9,757 nucleotides of DNA from Corynebacterium sp. (GCF_030530965.1 NZ_JAUMTY010000052.1:6130-15886), one strand, 5' to 3'. Positions 1 to 6,993 are shown, counted from the stretch's first letter. Notes: generated from the sequence alone by a model not told the origin. Numbers and translations: made by a program.

Positions 1-104
1 CGGAGCCGACGTATCAGCAGGATTTGTACGACAACCGCTACGGGGGAACTAAACGCCGTAACGCTTTCGCTCAGCGTTTTAAGAAGGACGAAGAGCGGTT
101 CTAG
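1..104 (+). CDS. C-terminal end of a SURF1-like membrane protein (partial)
   Basis: An open frame enters from the left edge (first full codon at base 3) and ends at TAG 102-104. The visible 33 residues are hydrophilic and rich in Arg, Lys, Asp and Tyr (TYQQDLYDNRYGG, then a basic QRFKKDEERF end), as expected for a cytoplasmic tail. No catalytic or family motif falls inside this piece. The SURF1 assignment is inference from gene order: in mycobacteria the SURF1-family gene (Rv2235) lies convergent to cobD (Rv2236c), which is the arrangement here. SURF1 proteins help assemble cytochrome c oxidase in the membrane. That this is a coding end is fairly sure; the family is moderate to low confidence. 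Confidence 0.55.
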   Translation, partial: EPTYQQDLYDNRYGGTKRRNAFAQRFKKDEERF

Positions 105-123
105 TTGGAGACTGGTTCTAGTT
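97..123. repeat. 10-base direct repeat spanning two convergent stop codons
   Basis: GGTTCTAGTT occurs at 97-106 and again at 114-123. The first copy carries the TAG stop of the plus-strand gene. The second ends inside the TTA (minus-strand TAA) stop of cobD. Only 17 bases separate the two genes, and no hairpin followed by a T-run is visible there, so transcription from either side probably runs into the other gene. Confidence 0.6.
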
Positions 124-1075
124 AACGCCGATCCATGCACCGCTGAAGAACAAGTGCGATCCCCAAGGCCGCGTATTGAACACCGCGTGACAGCGTCACC
201 GCGCGTCTGACGTCGGCAATAGTTGGTGCAGGCCCCTCCCCCATGACTGGGCGCATCTCAACTCCATAGGAATACTGCGTGGCGCCGCCCAATTGCACGC
301 CTAAAGCACCCGCGGCGGTGGATTCCACAACTCCCGCATTAGGGCTGGGATGGTTTTGCTTCCGCCACGCCGTGATCGATCGTCGCCCACCAACGGCGGA
401 GTGAATGAGCGCTGTCACCCGCGCAACCGGCCAATTTGCCAGGTCATCCAGCTTGGCAGCGGCCCACCCGAAATTCATGTATCGGTCGCTCTTGTAGCCC
501 ACCATCGCGTCGAGGGTGTTAATGCAGCGGTGCGCCACGACTCCGGGAGCTCCCGCCAGCGCTCCCCAGATCAGGGTTCCGACGCTGGCATCGGACGTGT
601 TTTCGGCCAGGGACTCGACCGCAGCGCGAGCAATGCCATCGGCATCGAGCGAGTTCGGATCGCGCGAACACAGCCACGGAACCCACTGGCGTGGCTCGTC
701 GATAGTAGTCATGCCGGATTGGTACTGCTCTAATGCCGAGGCAACTCGGCCACCTGTCCGGGCAAGGCTTGTCCCGCCGAGGCTAAAGAATGTGACGACG
801 CCAAGCACAACCGCGTGCCGTGTAGTGCGACGAGGGCCAGCGAGCGCTGTGGTGACAAGTACGGGGATACCAACTGACAACGCTTCGAACGCAACACCAC
901 GGGACCGCGAATCGGCATAAATCCACTTTTCCAAGGCTTGGGCTGCGCGCCCAAATAATGCCACGGGGTGATAGGACGCCGGGTCCCCGACGATAGCGTC
1001 GGCAAGAAAGCCCCCGGCTAGCCCATATTGTTCCGGAGTGAGGCGGAGGAACCGATGCGCACTACGGCCTAGCAT
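122..1075 (-). CDS. cobD: Adenosylcobinamide-phosphate synthase, CobD/CbiB
   Basis: This integral membrane enzyme attaches the aminopropanol arm (or its phosphate) to adenosylcobyric acid, giving adenosylcobinamide (phosphate), a late step of cobalamin synthesis. The 317-residue length is normal. Family blocks are clear: an N-terminal ADAIVGDP..YHPVALFGR (25-43), ESLAENTSDASVGTLIWGALAG (154-175), NTLDAMVGYKSDRY..FGWAAAKLDDLANW (186-215) and HPSPNAGVVESTAAGALGVQLGG (242-264). Hydrophobic stretches fit a multi-pass protein. The ATG at 1073-1075 is the first usable start. No Shine-Dalgarno sequence precedes it, and it overlaps the end of the upstream gene by 7 bases, which suggests translation coupled to that gene. 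No B12 riboswitch and no other cobalamin gene is visible in the window, so whether the full pathway exists cannot be judged here. Confidence 0.95.
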   Translation of the reverse strand: MLGRSAHRFLRLTPEQYGLAGGFLADAIVGDPASYHPVALFGRAAQALEKWIYADSRSRGVAFEALSVGIPVLVTTALAGPRRTTRHAVVLGVVTFFSLGGTSLARTGGRVASALEQYQSGMTTIDEPRQWVPWLCSRDPNSLDADGIARAAVESLAENTSDASVGTLIWGALAGAPGVVAHRCINTLDAMVGYKSDRYMNFGWAAAKLDDLANWPVARVTALIHSAVGGRRSITAWRKQNHPSPNAGVVESTAAGALGVQLGGATQYSYGVEMRPVMGEGPAPTIADVRRAVTLSRGVQYAALGIALVLQRCMDRR

Positions 1076-2058
1076 GGCGACGAGTAACTATCGTCATTGT
1101 TGAGCCGACGGGGGAAAGCACCGCTTGTCCTGGAAGCTGCCTCGCACACAGCATCGAGATCGTTCCCATAATCGACTAACACGGGATAGACCAGGTTGCC
1201 GTTGGAATCCTTCTTCCGCAACGACGGACAAGCACCGGGGTAGGTGTAATAGGCGTCAGAGTTGCTGGCCAACGCTGACCGCAACTTACCTTTCGTATCC
1301 CCACCCGGTTGGTCGATGACGGATTGCACAATCAAGACATAATCACCGTCACAGGTGACATTGCGGATAGAGCGAGTGCTTCCGTTAACCGACACCGAGG
1401 TGATAGTTCCGTCGCTGTTGTTATTGTTGGAATGCTTTTCTTCTGTCCATTCAGGCACGCACCGACCAAACTGGGTCTGAAGGTTTTTGGGAACACCATC
1501 GCGCTCCATTCTGTCATCGCTGTAGCATCGGCCACCTAAATGCGAATTGGGGTTATCTCTGTCCGGCATATACGGCTCCCATTTGGACCCCGTCCAATGA
1601 AGCGGAAAACTCCAATCTGTACCGTGCTGAAATGCTATCGCCCATGTGCCGTCACACTTATCAACATCATTAAGATCGTCGTAGATCGCACCGGTTTTGT
1701 GCATGTAATCAATGGTGCACCGCTCGCTCACAGAGGGGCCGCTCTTATTGTCGCTATCGTTAGCCTCTGCTGTAGAGCTAGTTTCTTGGCTATCTTCAGC
1801 CGGTGAGGTCGTGGCATCTGACGACGCCGCACCACCGTCGGCAGAAGTGTTGTTGCTGGCACGGTTATTGATGACTTGCACCGCAATAACGACAACTGCC
1901 GCGATCACAACCAGTGCCAGAATGGTCCACAAAATGGGGATGGCACGTGAGCGTTTTTTCGGCTGCTGGGGAACCTGTTGAGGGGCTTGCTGGTTCGAAG
2001 CACCACCATCAAAACCCCATTGATCGTTTCCGCCATTCCATTGATTGTTTCCACTCAT
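1069..2058 (-). CDS. Single-pass envelope protein with eight-cysteine extracytoplasmic domain (paralog B)
   Basis: I do not recognise a named family. The 329-residue protein has a short cytoplasmic head rich in Asn, Gln, Gly and Pro (1-33), a basic stretch KKRSR, one membrane helix (about 39-61), a low-complexity Ser/Thr/Ala/Asp linker (about 65-110) and an outer domain of about 215 residues. That domain has Cys at 114, 135, 178, 200, 236, 277, 305 and 329, the last one being the C-terminal residue. The motif CDG plus a hydrophobic strand occurs twice (135-142 CDGTWAIA and 236-243 CDGDYVLI), so the domain may be two related halves split by a polar Asn/Ser spacer (209-218). The start ATG 2056-2058 has AAGGA about 7 bases upstream. 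It lies 33 bases after paralog A and overlaps cobD by 7 bases. The paired cysteines suggest disulfides formed outside the cell; this is inference. Confidence 0.85.
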   Translation of the reverse strand: MSGNNQWNGGNDQWGFDGGASNQQAPQQVPQQPKKRSRAIPILWTILALVVIAAVVVIAVQVINNRASNNTSADGGAASSDATTSPAEDSQETSSTAEANDSDNKSGPSVSERCTIDYMHKTGAIYDDLNDVDKCDGTWAIAFQHGTDWSFPLHWTGSKWEPYMPDRDNPNSHLGGRCYSDDRMERDGVPKNLQTQFGRCVPEWTEEKHSNNNNSDGTITSVSVNGSTRSIRNVTCDGDYVLIVQSVIDQPGGDTKGKLRSALASNSDAYYTYPGACPSLRKKDSNGNLVYPVLVDYGNDLDAVCEAASRTSGAFPRRLNNDDSYSSPC

Positions 2059-2090
2059 CGTTTCATCCTTGGTGGGCTGTCACTGTGTGA

Positions 2091-3086
2091 TTAGCACGGG
2101 GAGCTAAAGTCACCACGATCATTGAGTGTTCGTGGATACCAATTACTTCTCGACCCCGCTTCTTCACACATGGCGCTTCTGTCGGAGCCGAAATCTTCAT
2201 AGACGGGATAAATGTCGTCGCCGTTGAGCTGTCCACGTAATGACGAGCAATGTCCCGGCGTCATAAATTCCGAACCCGGGTTGGCCGCGAGTGCTCGTGA
2301 AATGTCTCCGGCTGTAGCGTCTTTGTTCGTATCGACGATTGAATCCTTGATAACAATATTTCTTCCGTCACATGCCGGCGACGAGGCACGCACGGTCCGG
2401 CCAGAAACAGTGACCGACGAAATATAGCCATTGGAATCCGTGTTGCTAGACGACGATGACTCATTGCTCTTCGTGGTGTCATCGGGATAACATTCGGTGA
2501 ATTTCGATCGTATCTCCGATGGCACATGATCAGCGTCTAGCCGCGAACCGAGATAACAGTCAGACCCGCTGATTTTGGACTCTCCGTCTCGTTCATATTT
2601 GGACCAGCGGCCATTAGCCCAGTGGTAGTGGTTCACGTCGTCACTTTGGGGCGTGCCGAACAGCAGCCAATCACCCGAGCAATACATCACTTCTCTGTCG
2701 CCCGTCAACTGCGGAACATTTTTCCGCAGGTAGGATTCATCACAACGATCGGTCGAGGCTTTTTTGTCTCCATCAGACGCGGACGGCGTTGAGGGGTTAG
2801 CGGTCCCGTGCTGCGGTGACTCTGACTGACTTTCTAGCGTCCCACTGCTGGCCACTGCGACGGATTCGTCTTGTCCGCTGTTCTTGTCGGCATTCTTCAA
2901 CGCAACCCAAATGATGGAAGCCCCAATGACGAGGGCCACGGTTATGACGACTGTTATGCCAATGGGCATCAGGTTCCGTTTTTTCGGAGGCTTAGGCTCG
3001 TTATTTTGTGGGGGATAAAAGGATCCCCATTCGCCATCGTTTCCTGAAGTCGAATTCTCCAAACGTCGACCGGGCTCTTGATTCAT
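2091..3086 (-). CDS. Single-pass envelope protein with eight-cysteine extracytoplasmic domain (paralog A)
   Basis: This is a paralog of the next gene in the operon, with the same plan and nearly the same length (331 against 329 residues): polar head (1-33), KPPKKR, one membrane helix (about 40-63), Ser/Thr-rich linker to about 112, then the outer domain. Cys are at 115, 136, 177, 199, 239, 280, 307 and 331; the gaps (21, 41, 22, 40, 41, 27, 24) closely match those of paralog B (21, 43, 22, 36, 41, 28, 24). Shared landmarks are W.KY/W.PY before the third Cys, CY plus R after it, VP.....F..C, C.SLR, YPV..D.G.D, CE.A and a final SSPC. The frame stays open up to 3173, but I place the start at ATG 3084-3086 because AAAGGGG lies about 8 bases upstream and this start makes the paralogs equal in layout. 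Function is unknown. Confidence 0.85.
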   Translation of the reverse strand: MNQEPGRRLENSTSGNDGEWGSFYPPQNNEPKPPKKRNLMPIGITVVITVALVIGASIIWVALKNADKNSGQDESVAVASSGTLESQSESPQHGTANPSTPSASDGDKKASTDRCDESYLRKNVPQLTGDREVMYCSGDWLLFGTPQSDDVNHYHWANGRWSKYERDGESKISGSDCYLGSRLDADHVPSEIRSKFTECYPDDTTKSNESSSSSNTDSNGYISSVTVSGRTVRASSPACDGRNIVIKDSIVDTNKDATAGDISRALAANPGSEFMTPGHCSSLRGQLNGDDIYPVYEDFGSDRSAMCEEAGSRSNWYPRTLNDRGDFSSPC

Positions 3087-3146
3087 GGAGAATACCCCTT
3101 TATAAACAGTCAGCGCGTGAGCAATGGACGGCAGTTGGCCACAAGC

Positions 3147-3152
3147 AGTGTA
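3147..3152 (-). promoter_or_regulatory. Candidate -10 box for the envelope-protein/cobD operon
   Basis: On the minus strand these bases read TACACT, a fit to the actinobacterial TAnnnT pattern, about 60 bases before the start codon at 3086. No convincing -35 element was found. A promoter somewhere in 3087-3241 is expected because a strong tRNA terminator lies just upstream of this stretch. Confidence 0.25.
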
Positions 3153-3241
3153 CCCAGATGACCACAGCGACATAGAGTCCGGTACATGTATCAGTCGCGT
3201 CCCCTACCCCAGCCTGAGGGTGAAAATGGGGGTCTATATGA

Positions 3242-3274
3242 CAAAAACCTCCATCCGCTGTGCGAATAGAGGTT
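3242..3274 (-). terminator. Rho-independent terminator of tRNA-Val
   Basis: Read on the minus strand, 3274-3262 pairs with 3258-3246 as a 13-base-pair stem (two G-T pairs) around a three-base loop, and the stem runs into five T (3247-3243). It begins 13 bases after the tRNA end. It should stop the tRNA transcript before the envelope-protein operon. On the plus strand no T-run follows the stem, so it looks one-directional. Confidence 0.85.
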
Positions 3275-3286
3275 GTGATTGTGATG

Positions 3287-3359
3287 TGCGCCCTGACGGG
3301 TTCGAACCGCCGACCTGCTGGGTGTAAACCAGCTGCTCTTCCAGCTGAGCTAAAGGCGC
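3287..3359 (-). tRNA. tRNA-Val, anticodon TAC
   Basis: A complete 73-base cloverleaf can be folded on the minus strand: acceptor GCGCCTT with AGGGCGC (one G-T pair), D arm GCTC/GAGC, anticodon stem GCTGG/CCAGC with loop TTTACAC, five-base variable loop AGGTC, and T arm GGCGG/CCGTC around TTCGAAC. The anticodon TAC is at 3324-3326 and reads valine codons. The discriminator is A and the CCA end is not encoded, so it must be added by nucleotidyltransferase. Confidence 0.96.
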
Positions 3360-3410
3360 TTAATTGTTCATGGCTCAAGGCTGTGCTGCTCTCAGGCCGT
3401 AGACAAAGCT

Positions 3411-3416
3411 AGCATA
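3411..3416 (-). promoter_or_regulatory. Candidate -10 box for tRNA-Val
   Basis: The minus strand reads TATGCT here, about 50 bases before the tRNA 5' end. No clear -35 element lies at the right distance. It is offered only as the best TAnnnT match upstream of the tRNA. Confidence 0.25.
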
Positions 3417-3432
3417 TGCCACGTTGGAAAGA

Positions 3433-3494
3433 GAAAACCGCTGAAAACCGGGCTTTCCACACCTGCGAAAACGGGAATCGAGCACAGGAAACCG
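3433..3494. repeat. Four degenerate GAAAACCG copies
   Basis: GAAAACCG occurs at 3433-3440 and 3443-3450, GAAAACGG at 3467-3474 and GAAACCG at 3488-3494, all in the same direction. A 7-base inverted pair (TGGAAAG 3425-3431, CTTTCCA 3453-3459) encloses the first two. They lie in the 199-base gap between tRNA-Val and the DUF3052 gene, which otherwise shows no gene. The role is unknown; a protein binding cluster or chance are both possible. Confidence 0.4.
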
Positions 3495-3558
3495 CCACCG
3501 GCCCAATCACCTAAGGCCAGCGCCCGCTGTAGCTTTAATACCCGCGTTAAGTCCGGCT

Positions 3559-3981
3559 TTAGTTCCGACGCGCCCCACGCTGAACCAGGCAGGAACCTTG
3601 CCAGTCCCCCAACCGCAATGCGGAGGTCTGCACCAGCCCGGCCAGTTGAGCGTTCTCAGCGATATCCCCCGGCGGAACGGTGCCTGCTTGTCCTGCCCCT
3701 GGGGTCACCAACCAGATTTGGCCGTCTTCCGCTAGTGCTCGTGTGGCATCCACGAGTCCATCAACGAGGTCTCCGTCGTCGTCTCGCCACCATAACAAGA
3801 CGACGTCGACAATTTCGTCGGTGTCGGGGTCATCCAAGAGAGGTTCGCCTATGACATCTTCAAGCGATTCGCTCACCGCTGAATCGCAGTCGTCATCCCA
3901 CCCGAGTTCCAGGATGATATTTCCTTTTGTCACGCCCATGCGATCAGCAAAGTCTTTGTCGCGCGTGGCCGCCTCGCCCAC
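3559..3981 (-). CDS. DUF3052 family protein (Rv2239c-like)
   Basis: The 140-residue acidic protein matches the actinobacterial DUF3052 family: an N-terminal MGVTKGNIILELGWDDDCD block, an acidic linker, the core VVLLWWRDDDGDLVDGLVDA, then IWLVTPGAGQAGTVPPGDIAENAQLAGLVQT and a C-terminal DWQGSCLV strand. It has no signal peptide or membrane segment and is probably cytoplasmic. Its biochemical role is not established to my knowledge. The frame stays open to a TTG at 4002, but a perfect AAGGAGG (3991-3997) lies 9 bases before GTG 3979-3981; the TTG would put the ribosome site inside the gene, so I choose the GTG. It is divergent from aceE, and a DUF3052 gene near aceE is also seen in mycobacteria. 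Confidence 0.9.
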   Translation of the reverse strand: MGEAATRDKDFADRMGVTKGNIILELGWDDDCDSAVSESLEDVIGEPLLDDPDTDEIVDVVLLWWRDDDGDLVDGLVDATRALAEDGQIWLVTPGAGQAGTVPPGDIAENAQLAGLVQTSALRLGDWQGSCLVQRGARRN

Positions 3982-3990
3982 GGTTTGGTG

Positions 3991-3997
3991 CCTCCTT
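3991..3997 (-). promoter_or_regulatory. Ribosome binding site that fixes the DUF3052 start
   Basis: The minus strand reads AAGGAGG, the full anti-16S complement, with a 9-base spacer to GTG 3979-3981. It decides the start against the upstream in-frame TTG at 4000-4002. Confidence 0.8.
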
Positions 3998-4043
3998 GAC
4001 AATATGGATTGAATTATTAGCGAGGTTACCGTTTTTACGTGAA

Positions 4044-4049
4044 ATTATC
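4044..4049 (-). promoter_or_regulatory. Candidate -10 box for the DUF3052 gene
   Basis: The minus strand reads GATAAT, about 63 bases before the GTG start. The -35 region is not convincing. Other AT-rich matches (TAATAA near 4014-4019) lie nearby, so the exact promoter is uncertain. Confidence 0.3.
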
Positions 4050-4089
4050 TCATCGACTCTCCCACGACGTCCCCCAGATTCCCCCACAA

Positions 4090-4106
4090 TGACACCCCTG
4101 GCGTCA
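4090..4106. promoter_or_regulatory. Imperfect 17-base palindrome between divergent genes
   Basis: TGACAC and GCGTCA face each other around a five-base centre (TGAC 4090-4093, GTCA 4103-4106), with one mismatch per arm, and a further TGTCA lies at 4114-4118. It sits between the DUF3052 and aceE promoters candidates, where an operator could affect both. No specific regulator is claimed. Confidence 0.3.
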
Positions 4107-4164
4107 ATAATGCTGTCACCCCCACCCAAATTGATTGGTTTCTGCTGGAAAGAGTGCCGCTGCG

Positions 4165-4170
4165 TAGAAT
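4165..4170 (+). promoter_or_regulatory. Candidate -10 box for aceE
   Basis: TAGAAT fits TAnnnT and would start a transcript near 4177, giving a leader of about 65 bases before ATG 4243. No good -35 element lies 16-18 bases upstream; TTGATT at 4131 is too far away. Confidence 0.4.
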
Positions 4171-4187
4171 CGATTCAGATAAAGATA

Positions 4188-4227
4188 TTGGCCATTGTCC
4201 AAGAGTTTTGGCCACATTCCACAAGTT
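4188..4227 (+). repeat. Tandem imperfect 20-base repeat in the aceE leader
   Basis: Two adjacent 20-base units, 4188-4207 and 4208-4227, both begin with TTGGCCA and both end with GTT; about 15 of 20 positions agree. The second unit stops two bases before the AGGAG ribosome site at 4229-4233. TGGCCA is itself a palindrome. The period of about two helical turns would suit a protein binding on one face of the DNA; in RNA the two copies could compete for pairing. Confidence 0.5.
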
Positions 4228-4242
4228 CAGGAGTACACGTCG

Positions 4243-6963
4243 ATGACTGATACCTCGCCCGATTCGTCGCGAGACAGCAATTTCGCCCTCATTCGTGATG
4301 GCGTCGCGTCCTACCTCAATGACAGCGACCCCGAAGAAACTCGTGAGTGGCTTGAGTCCCTGGACGGGATGCTGGAGAACGCAGATAGTGATCGTGCGCG
4401 CTACATCATGTTGCGCATGATCGAGCGTGCAACGGCGAAACGCGTTTCCCTCCCGTCCCTCACATCGACCGACTATGTCAACACTATTCCGACGACGATG
4501 GAGCCCGAGTTCCCCGGCGACGAGGACATCGAGAAGCGCTACCGTCGGTGGATTCGGTGGAATGCGGCGATCATGGTTCACCGTGCGCAGCGCCCAGGTA
4601 TTGGAGTCGGGGGACACATTTCCACCTATGCCGGCGCGGCCCCTCTCTACGAAGTTGGGTTTAACCACTTCTTCAAAGGCAAGGATCACCCGGGCGGCGG
4701 GGACCAAGTGTTTTTCCAGGGACATGCCTCACCCGGGATGTACGCCCGCGCATTCCTTGAGGGCCGACTAAGCGAAGAGGACATGGATGGGTTCCGCCAG
4801 GAAGTTTCCCGCGAACACCGGGGCCTCCCCTCCTATCCTCACCCGCATGGGATGCCCAACTTCTGGGAATTCCCGACAGTGTCGATGGGCCTCGGCCCCA
4901 TGGAAGCGATTTTCCAGGCGCGGTTCAACCGCTACCTCCTTAACCGTGGCATTAAAGACACATCCCAGCAGCACGTGTGGGCGTTCCTCGGCGATGGTGA
5001 GATGGATGAGCCAGAATCGCGTGGCCTCCTGCAGATCGCGTCGCTCAACAACCTGGATAACCTCACCTTCGTCGTGAACTGTAACCTGCAGCGTCTCGAC
5101 GGCCCTGTCCGCGGTAACACGAAGATCATCCAGGAATTGGAATCCTTCTTCCGCGGTGCCGGCTGGTCCGTCATCAAGGTCGTGTGGGGGCGTGAGTGGG
5201 ACAAGCTCTTCGCCGCCGACAAAGAAGGCGCCCTGGTCGACCTCATGAATAACACCCATGACGGCGATTTCCAGACGTTCAAGGCCAACGACGGGGCGTA
5301 CATCCGCGAGCACTTCTTCGGCCGCGATCCCCGCACCGCGAAACTCGTCGAAAATATGTCGGATGAGGACATTTGGCATCTTCGCCGCGGTGGCCACGAC
5401 TACCGCAAGATTTTCGCCGCCTACCAGCGCGCTTTGGCGACGAAGGACCGGCCGACCGTCATTCTGGCCCACACGATTAAGGGCTACGGTCTGGGCCACA
5501 ACTTCGAGGGCCGCAACGCCACCCACCAGATGAAGAAGCTGACCCTCGACGACCTCAAGCTCTTCCGGACGAAGCAGGATATTCCGATCTCTGATGAGGA
5601 ATTAGAGAAGGATCCGAAGCTGCCTCCGTACTACAACCCCGGCCCCGACGCTCCCGAAATCAAGTACATGCTGGAGCGCAGGAAAGAGCTGGGCGGGTTC
5701 CTGCCGGAGCGACGCAACACGTTCACGCCTCTCTCGGTTCCTGGTGTGGACAAGCTCAAACAGATGCGTAAGGATTCCGGCAAGCAGGAAGTGGCTACCA
5801 CAATGGCCATTGTCCGCATCATGAAAGCGCTGATGCGTGACAAGGAAATCAAGCGTCGCGTGGTGCCGATTGTTCCGGATGAGGCTCGTACGTTCGGGTT
5901 GGATTCCTGGTTCCCGACGAACAAGATTTACAACCCGCACGGTCAGCGGTACACGGCTGTGGATCATGACCTGATGCTGTCTTACACCGAGGCGACCGAC
6001 GGACAGATGATGCATGAGGGCATTGACGAGGCCGGATCGGTGGCGGAGTTCCAAGCGGCTGGTACGTCGTATGCCACTCATGGCGAGCCGATGATTCCGC
6101 TGTACATCTTCTACTCCATGTTCGGGTTCCAGCGCACTGGTGACTCGATCTGGGCAGCCGGTGACCAAATGGCACGTGGATTCCTCATCGGAGCCACAGC
6201 CGGACGGACCACCTTGACCGGTGAGGGCCTCCAGCACATGGACGGCAACAGCTTGACGCTGGCCACAACCAACCCGTCCGTCGTCTCCTACGACTGCGCG
6301 TTCTCTTACGAGTTGGCGCACATTATTCCTCGCGGAATTGAACGCATGTACGGGGATTGCCCTGGTGAAAACGTCATCTACTACCTCACCTGCTACAACG
6401 AGCCCATCCACCAGCCCGCTGAGCCGGAGAACCTCGACGTCGAGGGCGTTCACAAGGGCATTTACCAGTACCAGAATGGTAAGGATGCGACCATTATGGC
6501 GTCGGGCATCGGTATGCAGGCTGCTCTGAAGGCCCGCGATATCCTTGCCGACAAGTTCGACGTCGATGCGGCTATCTACTCGGTGACGTCGTGGACGGAA
6601 TTGGCTCGCGATGGCGTCCGCCATGATCGCGAGCAGTTGCGTCACCCGTCGAAGGATGTGGGAACGGCATTCCTGGAGAAGCAGCTGAGCGGGGCACACG
6701 GTCCGTTTGTTGCTGCGTCCGATTTTGATACGACGATTGGTGAAACAATCCGCAAGTGGGTGCCCGGTGATTACACCGTGCTCGGCTGCGATGGCTTCGG
6801 GTTCTCTGACACTCGTGCCGCTGCCCGCCGGTACTTCAACACCGACGCGGAATCTATCGTCGTCGCTGTCTTAGCTGGGTTAGCCCGGGAAGGGAAGATC
6901 GACGTCTCAGTGGCTGATCAAGCCGCGAAGGATTTCCACATCGACGACCCCACTAAGGCTTAA
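4243..6963 (+). CDS. aceE: Pyruvate dehydrogenase E1 component, homodimeric type
   Basis: AceE decarboxylates pyruvate with thiamine diphosphate and passes the acetyl group to the lipoyl E2 of the pyruvate dehydrogenase complex, giving acetyl-CoA in the cytoplasm; in corynebacteria it shares a complex with the 2-oxoglutarate dehydrogenase protein. The 906 residues match the family length. The ThDP/Mg site is clear: GDGEMDEPES from residue 250 to NCN at 279-281. HTIKGYGLGH (410-419) closes the first domain, and GEGLQHMDGNS (660-670) with the nearby GFQRTGDSIW and YDCAFSYELAHII blocks mark the pyrimidine and transketolase-like C-terminal part. No frameshift or missing motif was seen. The frame is open back to 4195, but ATG 4243-4245 with AGGAG nine bases upstream is the better start. 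Transcription may end at the hairpin at 7030-7087. Confidence 0.98.
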   Translation: MTDTSPDSSRDSNFALIRDGVASYLNDSDPEETREWLESLDGMLENADSDRARYIMLRMIERATAKRVSLPSLTSTDYVNTIPTTMEPEFPGDEDIEKRYRRWIRWNAAIMVHRAQRPGIGVGGHISTYAGAAPLYEVGFNHFFKGKDHPGGGDQVFFQGHASPGMYARAFLEGRLSEEDMDGFRQEVSREHRGLPSYPHPHGMPNFWEFPTVSMGLGPMEAIFQARFNRYLLNRGIKDTSQQHVWAFLGDGEMDEPESRGLLQIASLNNLDNLTFVVNCNLQRLDGPVRGNTKIIQELESFFRGAGWSVIKVVWGREWDKLFAADKEGALVDLMNNTHDGDFQTFKANDGAYIREHFFGRDPRTAKLVENMSDEDIWHLRRGGHDYRKIFAAYQRALATKDRPTVILAHTIKGYGLGHNFEGRNATHQMKKLTLDDLKLFRTKQDIPISDEELEKDPKLPPYYNPGPDAPEIKYMLERRKELGGFLPERRNTFTPLSVPGVDKLKQMRKDSGKQEVATTMAIVRIMKALMRDKEIKRRVVPIVPDEARTFGLDSWFPTNKIYNPHGQRYTAVDHDLMLSYTEATDGQMMHEGIDEAGSVAEFQAAGTSYATHGEPMIPLYIFYSMFGFQRTGDSIWAAGDQMARGFLIGATAGRTTLTGEGLQHMDGNSLTLATTNPSVVSYDCAFSYELAHIIPRGIERMYGDCPGENVIYYLTCYNEPIHQPAEPENLDVEGVHKGIYQYQNGKDATIMASGIGMQAALKARDILADKFDVDAAIYSVTSWTELARDGVRHDREQLRHPSKDVGTAFLEKQLSGAHGPFVAASDFDTTIGETIRKWVPGDYTVLGCDGFGFSDTRAAARRYFNTDAESIVVAVLAGLAREGKIDVSVADQAAKDFHIDDPTKA

Positions 6964-6993
6964 CAACCTGGGTCGGCTCTGATTAGAGGGCTG

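Noticed and set aside
3087..3173. N-terminal extension of envelope paralog A to a 360-residue protein
   Set aside because: The extension has no ribosome site, would pass through the likely promoter stretch, and has no counterpart in the other paralog; ATG 3086 has a good site.
3425..3459. TGGAAAG/CTTTCCA hairpin as a terminator for the DUF3052 gene
   Set aside because: It is about 100 bases past the stop, has a 21-base loop and is not followed by a T-run on either strand.
3996..4001. Perfect TTGACA -35 box on the plus strand upstream of aceE
   Set aside because: It overlaps the complement of the DUF3052 ribosome site (AAGGAGG), and no -10 box lies 16-18 bases downstream.
4195..4242. Upstream start of aceE giving 922 residues
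   Set aside because: The start would lie within the tandem repeats, and the AGGAG at 4229-4233 is well placed for ATG 4243.
4768..5526. 252-residue minus-strand open frame inside aceE
   Set aside because: A codon-bias shadow of AceE; no recognisable domain or start signal.
5602..6699. Long minus-strand open frame of 365 residues inside aceE
   Set aside because: It is antisense to conserved AceE coding sequence, has His/Arg-rich shadow composition and matches no family.
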